Assembly: GCF_026153355.1 (NCBI RefSeq)
Contig: NZ_CP110636.1
Coordinates: 2,418,001 to 2,482,000, forward strand
Direction: 5' to 3'
Length of the DNA stretch: 64,000 nt
Source of the DNA: Streptomyces endophytica
Lineage (GTDB): Bacteria > Actinomycetota > Actinomycetes > Streptomycetales > Streptomycetaceae
Shown in pieces: positions 39,083 through 48,479 of this stretch. The first letter of the stretch is position 1; each line of letters starts with the position of its first letter. The notes under the pieces were generated by a model that was given only the letters and a program-made list of their open reading frames with translations, was not told the DNA's origin and made no database searches. The position numbers were made by a program, and so were the translations under genes.

Positions 39083-41075
39083 CCCTCACGACCACCGCCG
39101 TTCTCGTTCCCCTCCTGCCCTTCCTCGGGGCCGTCGCCGGCCTCCTCCTGGGGCGGCGCGCGCCCGGTTTCGTCCGGCCGCTGGCCGTGCTGCCGACGCT
39201 CGCCGCGGCCGGGCTGACCATCGTGGTCGCCGTCGGCCAGGGCGGTGGCCCGGCCACCGACGTCGCCACCCGGCTCACCCCGACCGGGTCGGTCCCGATC
39301 GACCTGGCGCTGCACATCGACGGCTTCGCCGCGCTGATCGCCGTCGTCGTCGGTGTCGTGGCGACCTGTGTGCAGATCTACTCCACCGGCTATCTGCGCG
39401 ACGACCCGCGCTACCCCTCCTACGCGGCCCTGGTCTCGCTCTTCACCGCCGCGATGCTGCTGGTCGTCTACACCGGCGACCTGATGGTGCTGCTGGTCGG
39501 CTGGGAAGTCATGGGCATCTGCTCGTACTTCCTCGTCGGCCACTACTGGGAGACCGAGACCGCCCGGGCCGCCTCCCTCAAGGCGTTCCTGGTCACCAAG
39601 CTCGGCGACGTCCCCTTCCTCTTCGGCATCTTCGCGCTGGCCGCCGACACCGGCACCTTCCGCATCACCGGCATCCTCGGCTCGGTCGCCAACCGCGGCC
39701 TGGACCACCCGACGCTGATCGCGCTGCTGCTGCTGGCCGGCGTCGCGGGCAAGTCCGCGCAGTTCCCGCTGCACACCTGGCTCCCGGACGCGATGGCCGG
39801 CCCGACCCCGGTCTCCGCGCTGATCCACGCCGCGACGATGGTGGCCGCCGGTATCTACGTCGTCGCCCGCCTCCTCCCGGTCTTCGCGGCCTCCGCGGCC
39901 GCGCTGGTCGTGATGGCCGTCATCGCCGCGATCACCATGGTCGGCTCCGGCCTCGCCGCGCTGGCCCAGGACGACATCAAGCGGGTGCTGGCCTATTCGA
40001 CGGTCGGCCAGCTCGGCTACATGCTGGGCGCGCTCGCCGTCGGCGACCGCGGCGCCGCCGTCTTCCACCTCCTTGCGCACGGTGCGTTCAAGGCCCTCCT
40101 CTTCCTCGGCGCGGGCGTGATCATCCACGCCGCGGGCACCAACTCGCTCGCCGCCATGTCCCGGATGAGCGGCCTCTCCCGGCGCATCCCGGACGCCTAC
40201 TGGACCGTGACCGTCGCGCTGCTCGCGCTCGCCGCGATCCCGCCGTTCGCCGGCTTCTTCTCCAAGGAAGCCGTCCTCGGCGCCGCCGAGCACGCCGCGA
40301 CCGGCGCCGCCCACGGCATCCCCGGCGCGGCCGGCTGGACCGTCCTGGTCTCCGGACTGCTCACCGCCCTCCTCACCGCGGCCTACGCCGCCCGCCTGTG
40401 GCTGCTCGCCTTCAAGGGCCGGGGCGTCGAGGTCCCCGACCACGGCCCGCAGCCGGTCGTCATGAACGCCGTCCTGTGGGTGCTCTTCATCCCGACCGTC
40501 GCACTGGGCCTTACCGCTCCCCTCCTGCCCAAGTGGTTCGACGGGCGCTCGCTGGCTCCGACCCTGACCACCGCCGTCCTCGGCACCGGCATCGCCGTCG
40601 TCGGCGGCCTGGTCACCTACGCCACCTGGCGCCACACCACCGCGCTCGCCGCCCGCACCCCCATCGGCGCGGTCGTCGTCGACGCGGACGCGGCCCCCGG
40701 CCTCGCCGAGGAGACGGCCATCGCCACCCACGCCCCGGTCTACGGTGACAACGCCGGCGCCGCGGACCCGGCCGACCCGGCCGCCTCCTCCTCGGCCCGC
40801 TGCACCGCCACGCGGCCGTCGGCTTCCACCTGGACGCCCTCTACTCCGCGCTCTTCGTCCGGCCCGTACGCGCCGCCGCCACGCTCGTCCGCTTCCTGGA
40901 CCGCGAGGTCGTCGACACCTACGTCCGCGGTGCGGGCACCGCCCCGCGTTGGCTGGGCGCCGCCGTCCGCCGCGCCCAGACCGGGAACGTGCAGACCTAC
41001 CTCGGCGCGCTGCTGGCCGGATCCCTCGTCCTGGCCATCGCCGCTGTCCTCGTCGCCACGGGCACGGGAGCCTGA
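39079..41075 (+). CDS. nuoL: NADH-quinone oxidoreductase subunit L, second copy (frameshifted near the 3' end)
   Basis: About 665 residues after repair. The helix [39 protein letters not shown] and [12 protein letters not shown] are intact. The main frame reads to about 40785; the expected NuoL ending ([19 protein letters not shown], then a final helix [19 protein letters not shown]) lies in the -1 frame and stops at 41075. One missing C near 40783-40792 explains it. If the shift were real, the last helix that anchors the lateral arm would be lost. GTG 39079 overlaps nuoK2. The next 97 bases are non-coding. Confidence 0.9.
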
Positions 41076-41172
41076 CCGTGCTGACATCCCCCGGGGGCCG
41101 ACCCCCGTACCCCAGCCGAGAGACCACGTGGCCTGCCTCGCCGGAGCCGAAACCCGCAGGAGGGCCTGAACC

Positions 41173-42807
41173 GTGAATCACACCGCCATGCAGTTCCTCC
41201 TCGTGGGCGTCGTCGTCCTCCCCCTCCTCGGCGCGCTCGCCGCGCTGCTGCCCGCGCCGCCCGGCCTGAAGGGCAAGAACCCCGACCAGGCCGTCCTGCG
41301 CCACGGCGTGACCGTCACCGGCGTCGTGCTCGCCGCCACCGTCGCACTGGCCGCCGGCTTCGACCACGCTCAGCCGGCGCGTATGCAGGCCACCACCGAC
41401 ATCAGCTGGATCCCGGCGCTCGGCATCCGTATCCACCTCGGCGTCGACGGCATCTCGCTCCCCCTCGTCGTCATGACCGCGCTGCTGACCTTCCTCTGCG
41501 CGCTCTACTCCTACTTCCACATGCCAACGGGCCCGTCTCCCAAGGCATTTGTGGCCCTGCTGCTCGTCCTGGAGGCCGGCACCCTCGCCACCTTCGCCGT
41601 CCTGGACCTGATGCTCTTCTTCCTCGCCTTCGAGATGGTCCTCATCCCGATGTACTTCCTCATCGCCCGCTGGGGCGGTGCGGGGAAGCAGGCGGCGGCC
41701 TGGAAGTTCATCCTCTACACGCTGCTCGGCTCCGTCGTGATGCTGCTCGGCCTCCTCCTCATCGGCGTGAAATCCGGCACGTTCGACATGGTCGCACTCG
41801 CCACTGACAACGGCCCGAAAGCCCAGCTCAGCCACACCGTCCAGCTCCTCGCGGTGCTCGCGATCGGCATCGGACTGGTCGTCAAGTCCCCGATGTGGCC
41901 GCTGCACAGCTGGCTGCCCGACGCGCACACCGCCGCCCCCACCGTCGGCTCGGTGCTGCTGGCCGGCGTCCTGCTGAAGATGGGCACCTACGGGTTCGTA
42001 CGGATCGCGTTGCCCATCACCCCCGAGGGCATGCACACCTACGCGCCCTACCTCGCCGCGTTCGCCGCCGTCGGCATCATCTACGGCTCGCTCGCCTGCC
42101 TCGCCCTCGTCCGCAAGGGCGCCAAGGGCGACCTCAAGCGCCTGATCGCCTACAGCTCCGTCGGCCACATGGGGTTCGTCCTGCTCGGCATCGCCAGCAT
42201 GACCCCCACCGGCGTCAACGGCGCCCTGTTCGCCAACATCGCGCACGGCCTGATCACCGGCCTGCTGTTCTTCCTCGTCGGCGCCCTCAAGGACCGCTAC
42301 GGCACCACCGACCTCGACGCCCTGGCCGGCACCACCGGCGCCGCCCTCTACGGCAAGGCCCCCCGCTTCGGCGGCCTGCTCGCCTTCGGGGCCGTCGCCT
42401 CGCTCGGCCTGCCCGGACTCGCCGGCTTCTGGGGCGAGATGCTCGCCATGTTCGGCGCCTTCCGGCCCGCCGCCGGCCTGAGCCGCCCGGCCTTCCTGAC
42501 CTTCATGGTGCTGGCCGGCCTCGGCACCCTGCTGACCGCCGCGTACCTGCTCCTCGTCGTCCGCCGGGTCTGCATGGGCGGCACCCCGCACCTCGCCCCC
42601 ACCGCCCCGCTCGGCGCCGACGGCGACCCGGAACGGCCCGCCGCGGAGGCGCCCGCCCCCGCCCCGGCCGTCCCCGACCTCGCGCGCTACGAGTACGCGG
42701 CCTGGTCCCCCCTGGCCGCCCTCACCGTCCTCGCCGGACTGTGGCCGGCGGCCCTCCTCGGCCTCACCGACCCGGCCGTCCAGCAGCTCCTCGGAGGCGG
42801 TAAGTGA
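41173..42807 (+). CDS. nuoM: NADH-quinone oxidoreductase subunit M, second copy
   Basis: A 544-residue antiporter-like subunit with LGVDGISLPLVVM, FFLAFEMVLIPMYFLIARWG (glutamate), VVKSPMWPLHSWLPDAHTAAPT (lysine) and AYSSVGHMGFVLLGIAS. GTG 41173 follows AGGAGGG. Its stop overlaps the nuoN2 start. The Pro/Ala-rich loop around residues 475-500 is longer than usual. Confidence 0.96.
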   Translation: MNHTAMQFLLVGVVVLPLLGALAALLPAPPGLKGKNPDQAVLRHGVTVTGVVLAATVALAAGFDHAQPARMQATTDISWIPALGIRIHLGVDGISLPLVVMTALLTFLCALYSYFHMPTGPSPKAFVALLLVLEAGTLATFAVLDLMLFFLAFEMVLIPMYFLIARWGGAGKQAAAWKFILYTLLGSVVMLLGLLLIGVKSGTFDMVALATDNGPKAQLSHTVQLLAVLAIGIGLVVKSPMWPLHSWLPDAHTAAPTVGSVLLAGVLLKMGTYGFVRIALPITPEGMHTYAPYLAAFAAVGIIYGSLACLALVRKGAKGDLKRLIAYSSVGHMGFVLLGIASMTPTGVNGALFANIAHGLITGLLFFLVGALKDRYGTTDLDALAGTTGAALYGKAPRFGGLLAFGAVASLGLPGLAGFWGEMLAMFGAFRPAAGLSRPAFLTFMVLAGLGTLLTAAYLLLVVRRVCMGGTPHLAPTAPLGADGDPERPAAEAPAPAPAVPDLARYEYAAWSPLAALTVLAGLWPAALLGLTDPAVQQLLGGGK

Positions 42808-44336
42808 TGAGCCCGGTCACCTCTCTGATCCAGTCCGTCGACTGGGTCGCCGTCGCCCCGCCCACGATCACCGCGGTCGTCGCCCTGGTGGTGCTGGTCG
42901 CCGACCTGTTCGTGCCGGCGGCCCGCAAGCCGCTGCTGGGCTGGGCCGCCACCGGGGGCCTGGTCCTCGCCGGGCTGTCCCTGCTGCCCCTCCTGGGCGG
43001 CGACCGCCGCACGTTCTGCCTCCCCGGGCACCCGGACGCGTGCAGCTACGTCGCCGACCCGTTCACGCTGGTCATCCAGTTCCTGGTGCTCGGCGGCGCG
43101 CTGCTGACCGCCCTGCTGTCCCTCGACACCATCAAGGACCACGACCTGCCCGCCGGCGAGTACTGGTTCCTGCTGCTGTCCTCGGCCGCCGGCGCCGCCC
43201 TGCTGCCCGCCTCCCGGGACCTGGCCACCCTCGTCGTCGCCCTGGAGGTCGCCTCGCTGCCGGCCTTCGCCCTCGTGGGCCTGCGCCGCGGCGACCGGCT
43301 CTCCTCCGAGGCGGCGCTGAAGTTCTTCCTCTCCTCGGTGGCCGCCACCGCCGTGATGCTCCTCGGCGTGAGCTTCGTCTACGCGGCGACCCGCAGCCTC
43401 TACCTCTCCCGGGTGGCGCACGCCCTCACCGACCTCCCCGACGCCCGCCTCGCCACCCTGGCGAGCGCCGGCGTCGCGCTCACCCTGGTCGGCTTCGCCT
43501 TCAAGACGGCGGCCGCCCCGTTCCACTTCTGGGTGCCCGACACCTACGTCGGCGCGCCGCTGCCGATCGCCGGCTACCTCTCCGTGGTCGGCAAGGCCGT
43601 CGGCTTCTCCGGCCTGATCCTCGTCACCGTCCAGGGCTTCCCCGCGTACGCCGACGTCTGGGGCCCCGCGCTGGCCGTCCTCGCCGCGCTCACCATGACC
43701 GTCGGCAACGTCGCCGCGCTCCGCCAGGACCCGCGCCGGGAGCACAGCGCGGTCCGCCTGCTCGCCTGGTCGTCGGTCGGCCAGGCCGGCTACCTCCTGG
43801 TGCCGCTGGCCGCCGCCGGCTACACCCACCGGCCGGCGCACGCCATCGGCGCCACCGTGGCCTACGCCCTGATGTACGCGGCCGTGAACCTCGGCGCGTT
43901 CGCCGTCGCCGCCCTGGTGGCCCGTACGCGCCCCGCCAACCGCATCACCGACTACCGGGGCCTGTACGCCCGCCGGCCCCTCGTGGCGCTCGCCATGGGC
44001 TTCTTCCTGCTCTGCCTGGCCGGTCTGCCGCCGGGCATCATCGGCCTGTTCGCCAAGGTCACGGTCTTCTCCGCGGCCGTCGACGCCGGGCTGGCCTGGC
44101 TCGCCGTGGTCATGGCCGTCAACGTCGTGATCGCGCTCTACTACTACCTGCAGTGGACGGCGGTGCTCTTCCGGGGCGCCGAAGAGCCCACGGCCGCACC
44201 CGCCGGGCCGCGGCCGCCCGCCCCCCGGATCCCGGCCCCGCTGGCCACCGCCATCGCCCTGGCCACCGTCCTGGGCCTCGCCCTCTCCGGCGCGCCCCAG
44301 CTCGTCCTGCGCTTCGCCTCCGGCGCGCTCCTCTGA
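42807..44336 (+). CDS. nuoN: NADH-quinone oxidoreductase subunit N, second copy
   Basis: A 509-residue antiporter-like subunit with VVALEVASLPAFALVG, FAFKTAAAPFHFWVPDTYVGAP and LAWSSVGQAGYLLVPLAA. ATG 42807 (TGATG with nuoM2) is chosen; GTG 42804 is one codon upstream and equally close to the GGAGG site. It is the last gene of the module; no clear terminator hairpin was identified before htpX. Confidence 0.95.
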   Translation: MSPVTSLIQSVDWVAVAPPTITAVVALVVLVADLFVPAARKPLLGWAATGGLVLAGLSLLPLLGGDRRTFCLPGHPDACSYVADPFTLVIQFLVLGGALLTALLSLDTIKDHDLPAGEYWFLLLSSAAGAALLPASRDLATLVVALEVASLPAFALVGLRRGDRLSSEAALKFFLSSVAATAVMLLGVSFVYAATRSLYLSRVAHALTDLPDARLATLASAGVALTLVGFAFKTAAAPFHFWVPDTYVGAPLPIAGYLSVVGKAVGFSGLILVTVQGFPAYADVWGPALAVLAALTMTVGNVAALRQDPRREHSAVRLLAWSSVGQAGYLLVPLAAAGYTHRPAHAIGATVAYALMYAAVNLGAFAVAALVARTRPANRITDYRGLYARRPLVALAMGFFLLCLAGLPPGIIGLFAKVTVFSAAVDAGLAWLAVVMAVNVVIALYYYLQWTAVLFRGAEEPTAAPAGPRPPAPRIPAPLATAIALATVLGLALSGAPQLVLRFASGALL

Positions 44337-44466
44337 CCGACCCGGCGGCCCCGGGGCCCACCCGTACGGCGGCACGGCGCCGTACAGCCCACGGACGGGT
44401 CCTCGGCGCGCGTCCCGGACCCGGTCGCCCGGGCGGCGGGAACCCGGCCCGTTCATCTCGCGTTGA

Positions 44467-44488
44467 CCAGTGAGTAAGGGTCCACTGG
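44467..44488. promoter_or_regulatory. Inverted repeat upstream of htpX
   Basis: CCAGTG and CACTGG, 6-bp arms with a 10-base spacer, overlap a TTGACC hexamer (44463-44468) that could be a -35; no good -10 follows. Possible operator, 56 bases before the htpX start. Confidence 0.3.
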
Positions 44489-44543
44489 AGAGTGGAGCAA
44501 CGCAGCACAGGGTTCCCCTGCCGCACCGCTTGGAGGGCGTACC

Positions 44544-45410
44544 GTGCACCGCCGGCACAACGGGCTCAGAACCGCCGTACTCCTCGGGGGACTGTCCGCA
44601 CTCATCATCCTCATCGGCAGTTTCTTCGGGCGTACGGGCCTGATCGTCGCCGTTCTCGTCGCCCTGGCGACCAACGCCTACGCGTACTGGAACAGCGACA
44701 AACTCGCCCTGCGCGCCATGCGGGCCCGCCCGGTGAGCGAGTTCGAGGCGCCGGAGCTCTACCGCATGGTCCGCGAGCTGTCGACGGCCGCCCGCCAGCC
44801 CATGCCGCGGCTGTACATCTCCCCGACCCAGGCGCCCAACGCCTTCGCCACCGGCCGCAACCCGCGCAACGCCGCGGTCTGCTGCACCGACGGCATCCTC
44901 CGGATCCTCGACGAGCGCGAGCTGCGCGGCGTCATCGGCCATGAGCTCAGCCACGTCTACAACCGCGACATCCTTATCTCGTCCGTCGCCGGCGCGCTGG
45001 CCTCCGTCGTGATGTTCCTGGTCAACTTCGCCTGGCTGATCCCCATAGGCCGCTCCGAGGACGACGAGGGCCCCGGGCTGCTGGGCATGCTCCTGATCGC
45101 GATCCTGGGCCCGATCGCCGCCTCGCTCATCCAGCTGGCCGTCAGCCGCTCCCGCGAGTACCAGGCGGACGCCTCGGGCGCCCAGCTCACCGGCGACCCG
45201 CTCGCCCTGGCCTCGGCCCTGCGCAAGCTGGAGATCGGCACCCAGCAGCTGCCGCTGCCGCCCGAACCGCGACTGGAGACCGCCGGCCACATGATGATCG
45301 CCAACCCGTTCCGGGCCGGCGAGGGCATGTCCAAGCTGTTCTCCACCCACCCCCCGATGCACGAACGCATCGCCCGCCTGGAGCAGATGGCCGGCCACCA
45401 CCGCCCCTGA
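44544..45410 (+). CDS. htpX: Zinc metalloprotease HtpX (M48 family)
   Basis: Membrane-bound stress protease that degrades damaged membrane proteins. The 288-residue protein has an N-terminal helix pair (about 12-50), the zinc motif [14 protein letters not shown] (HExxH), two further helices, and the third ligand in [13 protein letters not shown]. The C-terminus [16 protein letters not shown] is a hallmark of HtpX. GTG 44544 follows GGAGGG. Confidence 0.95.
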   Translation: MHRRHNGLRTAVLLGGLSALIILIGSFFGRTGLIVAVLVALATNAYAYWNSDKLALRAMRARPVSEFEAPELYRMVRELSTAARQPMPRLYISPTQAPNAFATGRNPRNAAVCCTDGILRILDERELRGVIGHELSHVYNRDILISSVAGALASVVMFLVNFAWLIPIGRSEDDEGPGLLGMLLIAILGPIAASLIQLAVSRSREYQADASGAQLTGDPLALASALRKLEIGTQQLPLPPEPRLETAGHMMIANPFRAGEGMSKLFSTHPPMHERIARLEQMAGHHRP

Positions 45411-45543
45411 CCTCCCCTGAGGCCCGACGCCGCCGCTGGCCGCCCCCGGCGACCGGCGCATCATGAACGCAACGCTCCACCGGCCCCGGTGCGTCTAGCA
45501 CGGCAGTTACCCCGTTCGCCGTGCCCGTGGAAGGCTGCCGATC

Positions 45544-45936
45544 ATGAAGCTCATCCTCAACGTCCTCTGGCTGATCCTCAGCGGGTTCTGGCTGGCCCTC
45601 GGCTACGTCCTCGCGGGCATCATCTGCTGCATCCTGATCATCACCATCCCGTTCGGCATCGCGTCCTTCCGCATCGCCGGCTACGCCCTGTGGCCGTTCG
45701 GCCGGACGACCGTCGTCCGGCACGACGCCGGCGCCGGCTCCGCCATCGGCAACGTCATCTGGATCGTCTTCGCGGGCTGGTGGCTGGCCCTGGGCCACAT
45801 CGTCACGGGCCTCGCCCTGTGCGTGACGATCATCGGCATCCCGTTCGGCATCGCCAACTTCAAGATGATCCCGATCTCCCTGCTGCCGCTCGGCCGCGAG
45901 ATCGTCCCCACGGACCAGCCGTTCGCCACCCGCTGA
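45544..45936 (+). CDS. YccF domain membrane protein
   Basis: A 130-residue protein made of two tandem YccF-like halves, LWLILSGFWLALGYVLAG...ITIPFGIASFRIAGYALWPFG and WIVFAGWWLALGHIVTG...IIGIPFGIANFKMIPISLLPLG, each with two hydrophobic segments. It is an inner membrane protein of unknown role. ATG 45544 has GGAAGG upstream. It appears monocistronic. Confidence 0.92.
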   Translation: MKLILNVLWLILSGFWLALGYVLAGIICCILIITIPFGIASFRIAGYALWPFGRTTVVRHDAGAGSAIGNVIWIVFAGWWLALGHIVTGLALCVTIIGIPFGIANFKMIPISLLPLGREIVPTDQPFATR

Positions 45937-45963
45937 CGTACGGGCCCGCCCACGGGCCGGCGG

Positions 45964-46710
45964 TCACTCCCGCACCAGCCCCCGCGGCCCGACGTACCGC
46001 CGGAAGCCGAGCGGTTCCACACCGTCCAGGCCCGCGATGAAGGCCATCACCGGCCCGCCGCGCCTGAGGCCCCCGGCGAGCTCCCGCTCGTGGGCCTCGG
46101 CGGTCGTCCACTCGCTGTAGTTGACGACCCGGGTGCCGTCCTCGCTGATGTGGAAGTGCGAGGCGATCCCGCCCTCGCCCGGCTGCACGCCACCGATCAG
46201 GTCCAGCAGCCCGTCGACGAGCTCCCGGGCCGCGTCGTGCCCCGTCGTACGGAAGGCGACCCGCACGACGCAGCCCGGGGCCGCCGGCTCGCCCTGGGGC
46301 AGCAGGCTGCGGTAGAGCCGGTAACGGGTGTCGCTCCCGCCGGCCTCACCCGTGGCGGCCGGCGCGCCCGCGATCCGCTCCCGCGGCCCGGTGTCCGCAC
46401 CGCGCACGAACTCCTCGTGCGCCGCCTCGCTCGTCCACTGCGCGTAGTCGAGCACGCTGCGCCCGTCCGTCCCGGCGAACAGCACCCGCGACAGGAAGCC
46501 CGCCGGCAGCGGCGTTCCCTCCCACGCCCGGGCCACGCCGTCCAGGACGGCCCGCTGCCCCTCCGGGCTCCCGGCGTCCCACTCACTGATCAGCACGGCC
46601 CCTGCACCCGCCCGCCTGACCTGCGGAAACACATCGGTACGGAAGCCCGCACGGGGACCGGTGGCCGGACTCTCGCCGCTCTGCACGTTCTCGTTCTCCT
46701 GAGAAGTCAT
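45964..46710 (-). CDS. Antibiotic biosynthesis monooxygenase (ABM) family protein, two domains
   Basis: A 248-residue protein with two ABM-like ferredoxin folds: residues ~30-120 (GAVLISEWDAGSPEGQ, LDYAQWTSEAAHEEFV) and ~140-235 (CVVRVAFRTTGHDAARE, VVNYSEWTTAEAHEREL). Single-domain members oxidise small phenols or quinols without a cofactor; whether both halves are active is unknown. ATG 46710 has no ribosome site. The upstream -10 is six bases from the ATG, so the mRNA is probably leaderless. The promoter carries a SoxR-box-like element, suggesting induction by redox-active compounds. Confidence 0.85.
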   Translation of the reverse strand: MTSQENENVQSGESPATGPRAGFRTDVFPQVRRAGAGAVLISEWDAGSPEGQRAVLDGVARAWEGTPLPAGFLSRVLFAGTDGRSVLDYAQWTSEAAHEEFVRGADTGPRERIAGAPAATGEAGGSDTRYRLYRSLLPQGEPAAPGCVVRVAFRTTGHDAARELVDGLLDLIGGVQPGEGGIASHFHISEDGTRVVNYSEWTTAEAHERELAGGLRRGGPVMAFIAGLDGVEPLGFRRYVGPRGLVRE

Positions 46711-46716
46711 GCCAGG

Positions 46717-46747
46717 AGCCTGCAATCTCAACCCAACTTGAGGTCAA
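46717..46747 (-). promoter_or_regulatory. SoxR-box-like MerR-type promoter of the ABM gene
   Basis: Minus strand: -35 TTGACC (46747-46742), 19-base spacer, -10 CAGGCT (46722-46717), then ATG six bases on. The spacer region CCTCAAGTTGGGTTGAGA matches the soxS-type operator CCTCAAGTTAACTTGAGG at 14 of 18 positions (consensus from memory). A 19-base spacer is the hallmark of MerR-family-activated promoters. Confidence 0.65.
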
Positions 46748-46801
46748 GAGTGAACTCGTAAGGGCCCCGGAAGCCGTGCGGCGAAGGGCCCGAAAAGCCG
46801 G

Positions 46802-46832
46802 TGGGGCGGCACGCCCGTGGCGCGCCGCCCCA
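46802..46832 (-). terminator. Hairpin terminator downstream of yajQ
   Basis: TGGGGCGGC and GCCGCCCCA pair perfectly (9 bp) around a 13-base loop, about 30 bases past the yajQ stop. Confidence 0.6.
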
Positions 46833-46862
46833 TCCCGAAGGCCGAAGCCCTGCCCTACCGGC

Positions 46863-47351
46863 TCACCGGTAGTTCACGAACTGGAGGGCGAAGTCCAGGT
46901 CCTTGCCCTTCAGCAGCTGCTGCACCGCCTGCAGGTCGTCCCGGCTCTTGGAGCTGACCCGCAGCTCGTCGCCCTGCACCTGCGCCTTGACGCCCTTCGG
47001 GCCCTCGTCACGGATGATCTTGGCGACCTTCTTCGCGTTCTCCTGCGAGATGCCCTCCTGGAGGGAGGCGAAGATCTTGTACTCCTTGCCCGAGGCCTGC
47101 GGCTCACCGGCGTCCAGCGCCTTCAGCGAGATCCCGCGCTTGACCAGCTTGGACTGGAAGATGTCGAGCACGGCCTTGACCCGCTCCTCGGCGTTGGCCC
47201 GCATCTCGATCTTCTCGCCCGACCATGCGATCGAGGCGTCGACGCCCTTGAAGTCGTAGCGCGTCGAGATCTCCTTGGCGGCCTGGTTGAGGGCGTTGTC
47301 GACCTCCTGCCGCTCTACCTTCGAGACGATGTCGAAACTGGAGTCGGCCAT
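46863..47351 (-). CDS. yajQ: YajQ family nucleotide-binding protein
   Basis: A 162-residue cytoplasmic protein beginning [20 protein letters not shown] and containing [13 protein letters not shown] and [20 protein letters not shown], all typical of YajQ. Some family members bind cyclic di-GMP or nucleic acid; the role in streptomycetes is not established. ATG 47351 is chosen, with GAGGAG 10 bases upstream; a start at 47381 would add ten unrelated residues. Confidence 0.95.
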   Translation of the reverse strand: MADSSFDIVSKVERQEVDNALNQAAKEISTRYDFKGVDASIAWSGEKIEMRANAEERVKAVLDIFQSKLVKRGISLKALDAGEPQASGKEYKIFASLQEGISQENAKKVAKIIRDEGPKGVKAQVQGDELRVSSKSRDDLQAVQQLLKGKDLDFALQFVNYR

Positions 47352-47541
47352 GTTGAGTTGGCTCCTCGTGCGTAGATCCATCAGGGGTGCGGACCGTCCC
47401 CGGACCGCTTGCCAAGCCTAGCCACCCCACCAAGATCCAGCGCTCGCGAATCGAGTGGCGAACCACCCCCAGCCATCGGGTATGGTTTACGTCGTTGCCA
47501 CGGAGCACCGCCGAAAAGCGGCTCTCCCGGCAGCAAACCCC

Positions 47542-47623
47542 GGCGGTGTGCCCGAGCGGCCAAAGGGAGCAGACTGTAAATCTGCCGGCTCAGCCTTCCC
47601 AGGTTCGAATCCTGGCGCCGCCA
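47542..47623 (+). tRNA. tRNA-Tyr (anticodon GTA)
   Basis: An 82-base class II tRNA: acceptor GGCGGTG/CGCCGCC, anticodon loop CTGTAAA with GTA, long variable arm, and T-loop GTTCGAATC. No encoded CCA (discriminator A, then CAG). A 15-bp hairpin terminator follows. Confidence 0.95.
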
Positions 47624-47631
47624 CAGTGAGG

Positions 47632-47669
47632 AACCCCCTCCACTGCGATCAGCAGTGGAGGGGGTTTTT
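47632..47669 (+). terminator. Intrinsic terminator of tRNA-Tyr
   Basis: A perfect 15-bp stem (47632-47646 with 47652-47666), loop GATCA, then TTTCTC, with the stem ending in T: a classical Rho-independent terminator. Confidence 0.92.
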
Positions 47670-47713
47670 CTCGTGCGTGGGGAGCTTCAGCGGGCGCGCG
47701 CCCCCGCCGCCCC

Positions 47714-48376
47714 TCAGTGCGCCGCCACCGTCCCCACCGCGTCCGCCACCGGCACATCGCCGCCGATCAGTTCCAGGGTGCGGCCGATGGTGCGGGGCTC
47801 GTCGAGGAGCTCCACCAGGGTGGCCGCCACGTCGTCGCGGGGGATGTCGCCGCGGCCGGTGGCGTCGGCCAGGGTGACCAGGCCGGTGCCGGGCCCGTCC
47901 GTCAGGCGGCCCGGGCGCAGGATCGTCCAGTCCAGGCCGGCCCGGGACCGTACGTCGGCGTCCGCGGCGCCCTTGGCCCGCAGGTACGCGGCGAAGACCG
48001 GGTCGGTGCCCTCCGGGGGCTCGCGGTCGGCGCCCATCGACGAGATGACCAGGAACCGGCGCACACCCGCCGCCTCGGCCGCGTCCGCGAAGAGCGCCGC
48101 CGCGGCGCGGTCCACGGTGTCCTTGCGTTCGGTGCCGCTGCCCGGTCCGGCACCGGCCGCGAAGACCGCCGCGTCGGCGCCTTCCAGGTGCCGGGCGACA
48201 TCCTCGACCGACGCCGACTCCAGGTCGCAGACCACCGGTTCGGCCCCCGCGGCCAGCAGATCGCCGGCCTGCTCCGGCCGGCGGACGATGCCCGCGACCT
48301 CGTCCCCGCGCTTGGCGAGCAGCCGCTCCAGCCGCAGCGCGATCTGACCATGTCCACCTGCGATGACAATGCGCAT
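47714..48376 (-). CDS. NAD(P)-binding SDR-like protein
   Basis: A 220-residue atypical short-chain dehydrogenase (NAD(P)H-binding, YwnB/HSCARG-like). MRIVIAGGHGQIALRL is the GxxGxxA-type nucleotide motif; FLVISSMGADREPPEG and LDWTILRPGRLTDGPGTG are typical of this subgroup. A YxxxK-like pair (YLRAK) is present. The substrate is unknown. Its ATG at 48376 has only a weak ribosome site. It stands alone on the minus strand. Confidence 0.88.
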   Translation of the reverse strand: MRIVIAGGHGQIALRLERLLAKRGDEVAGIVRRPEQAGDLLAAGAEPVVCDLESASVEDVARHLEGADAAVFAAGAGPGSGTERKDTVDRAAAALFADAAEAAGVRRFLVISSMGADREPPEGTDPVFAAYLRAKGAADADVRSRAGLDWTILRPGRLTDGPGTGLVTLADATGRGDIPRDDVAATLVELLDEPRTIGRTLELIGGDVPVADAVGTVAAH

Positions 48377-48479
48377 GGTGCCGACCGTACGCCGAAGGGC
48401 CGCCGTGGCGCGGGGGACCCGGCCGGGTGAGCGGTGCTTCTCACCGCGTTCTCACCAGGGGCGCGACCGGCCCCCGGCG

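Noticed and set aside
38965-42591. 1208-codon antisense open frame across nuoL2/nuoM2
   Set aside because: Same GC artefact; low-complexity composition opposite intact complex I genes.
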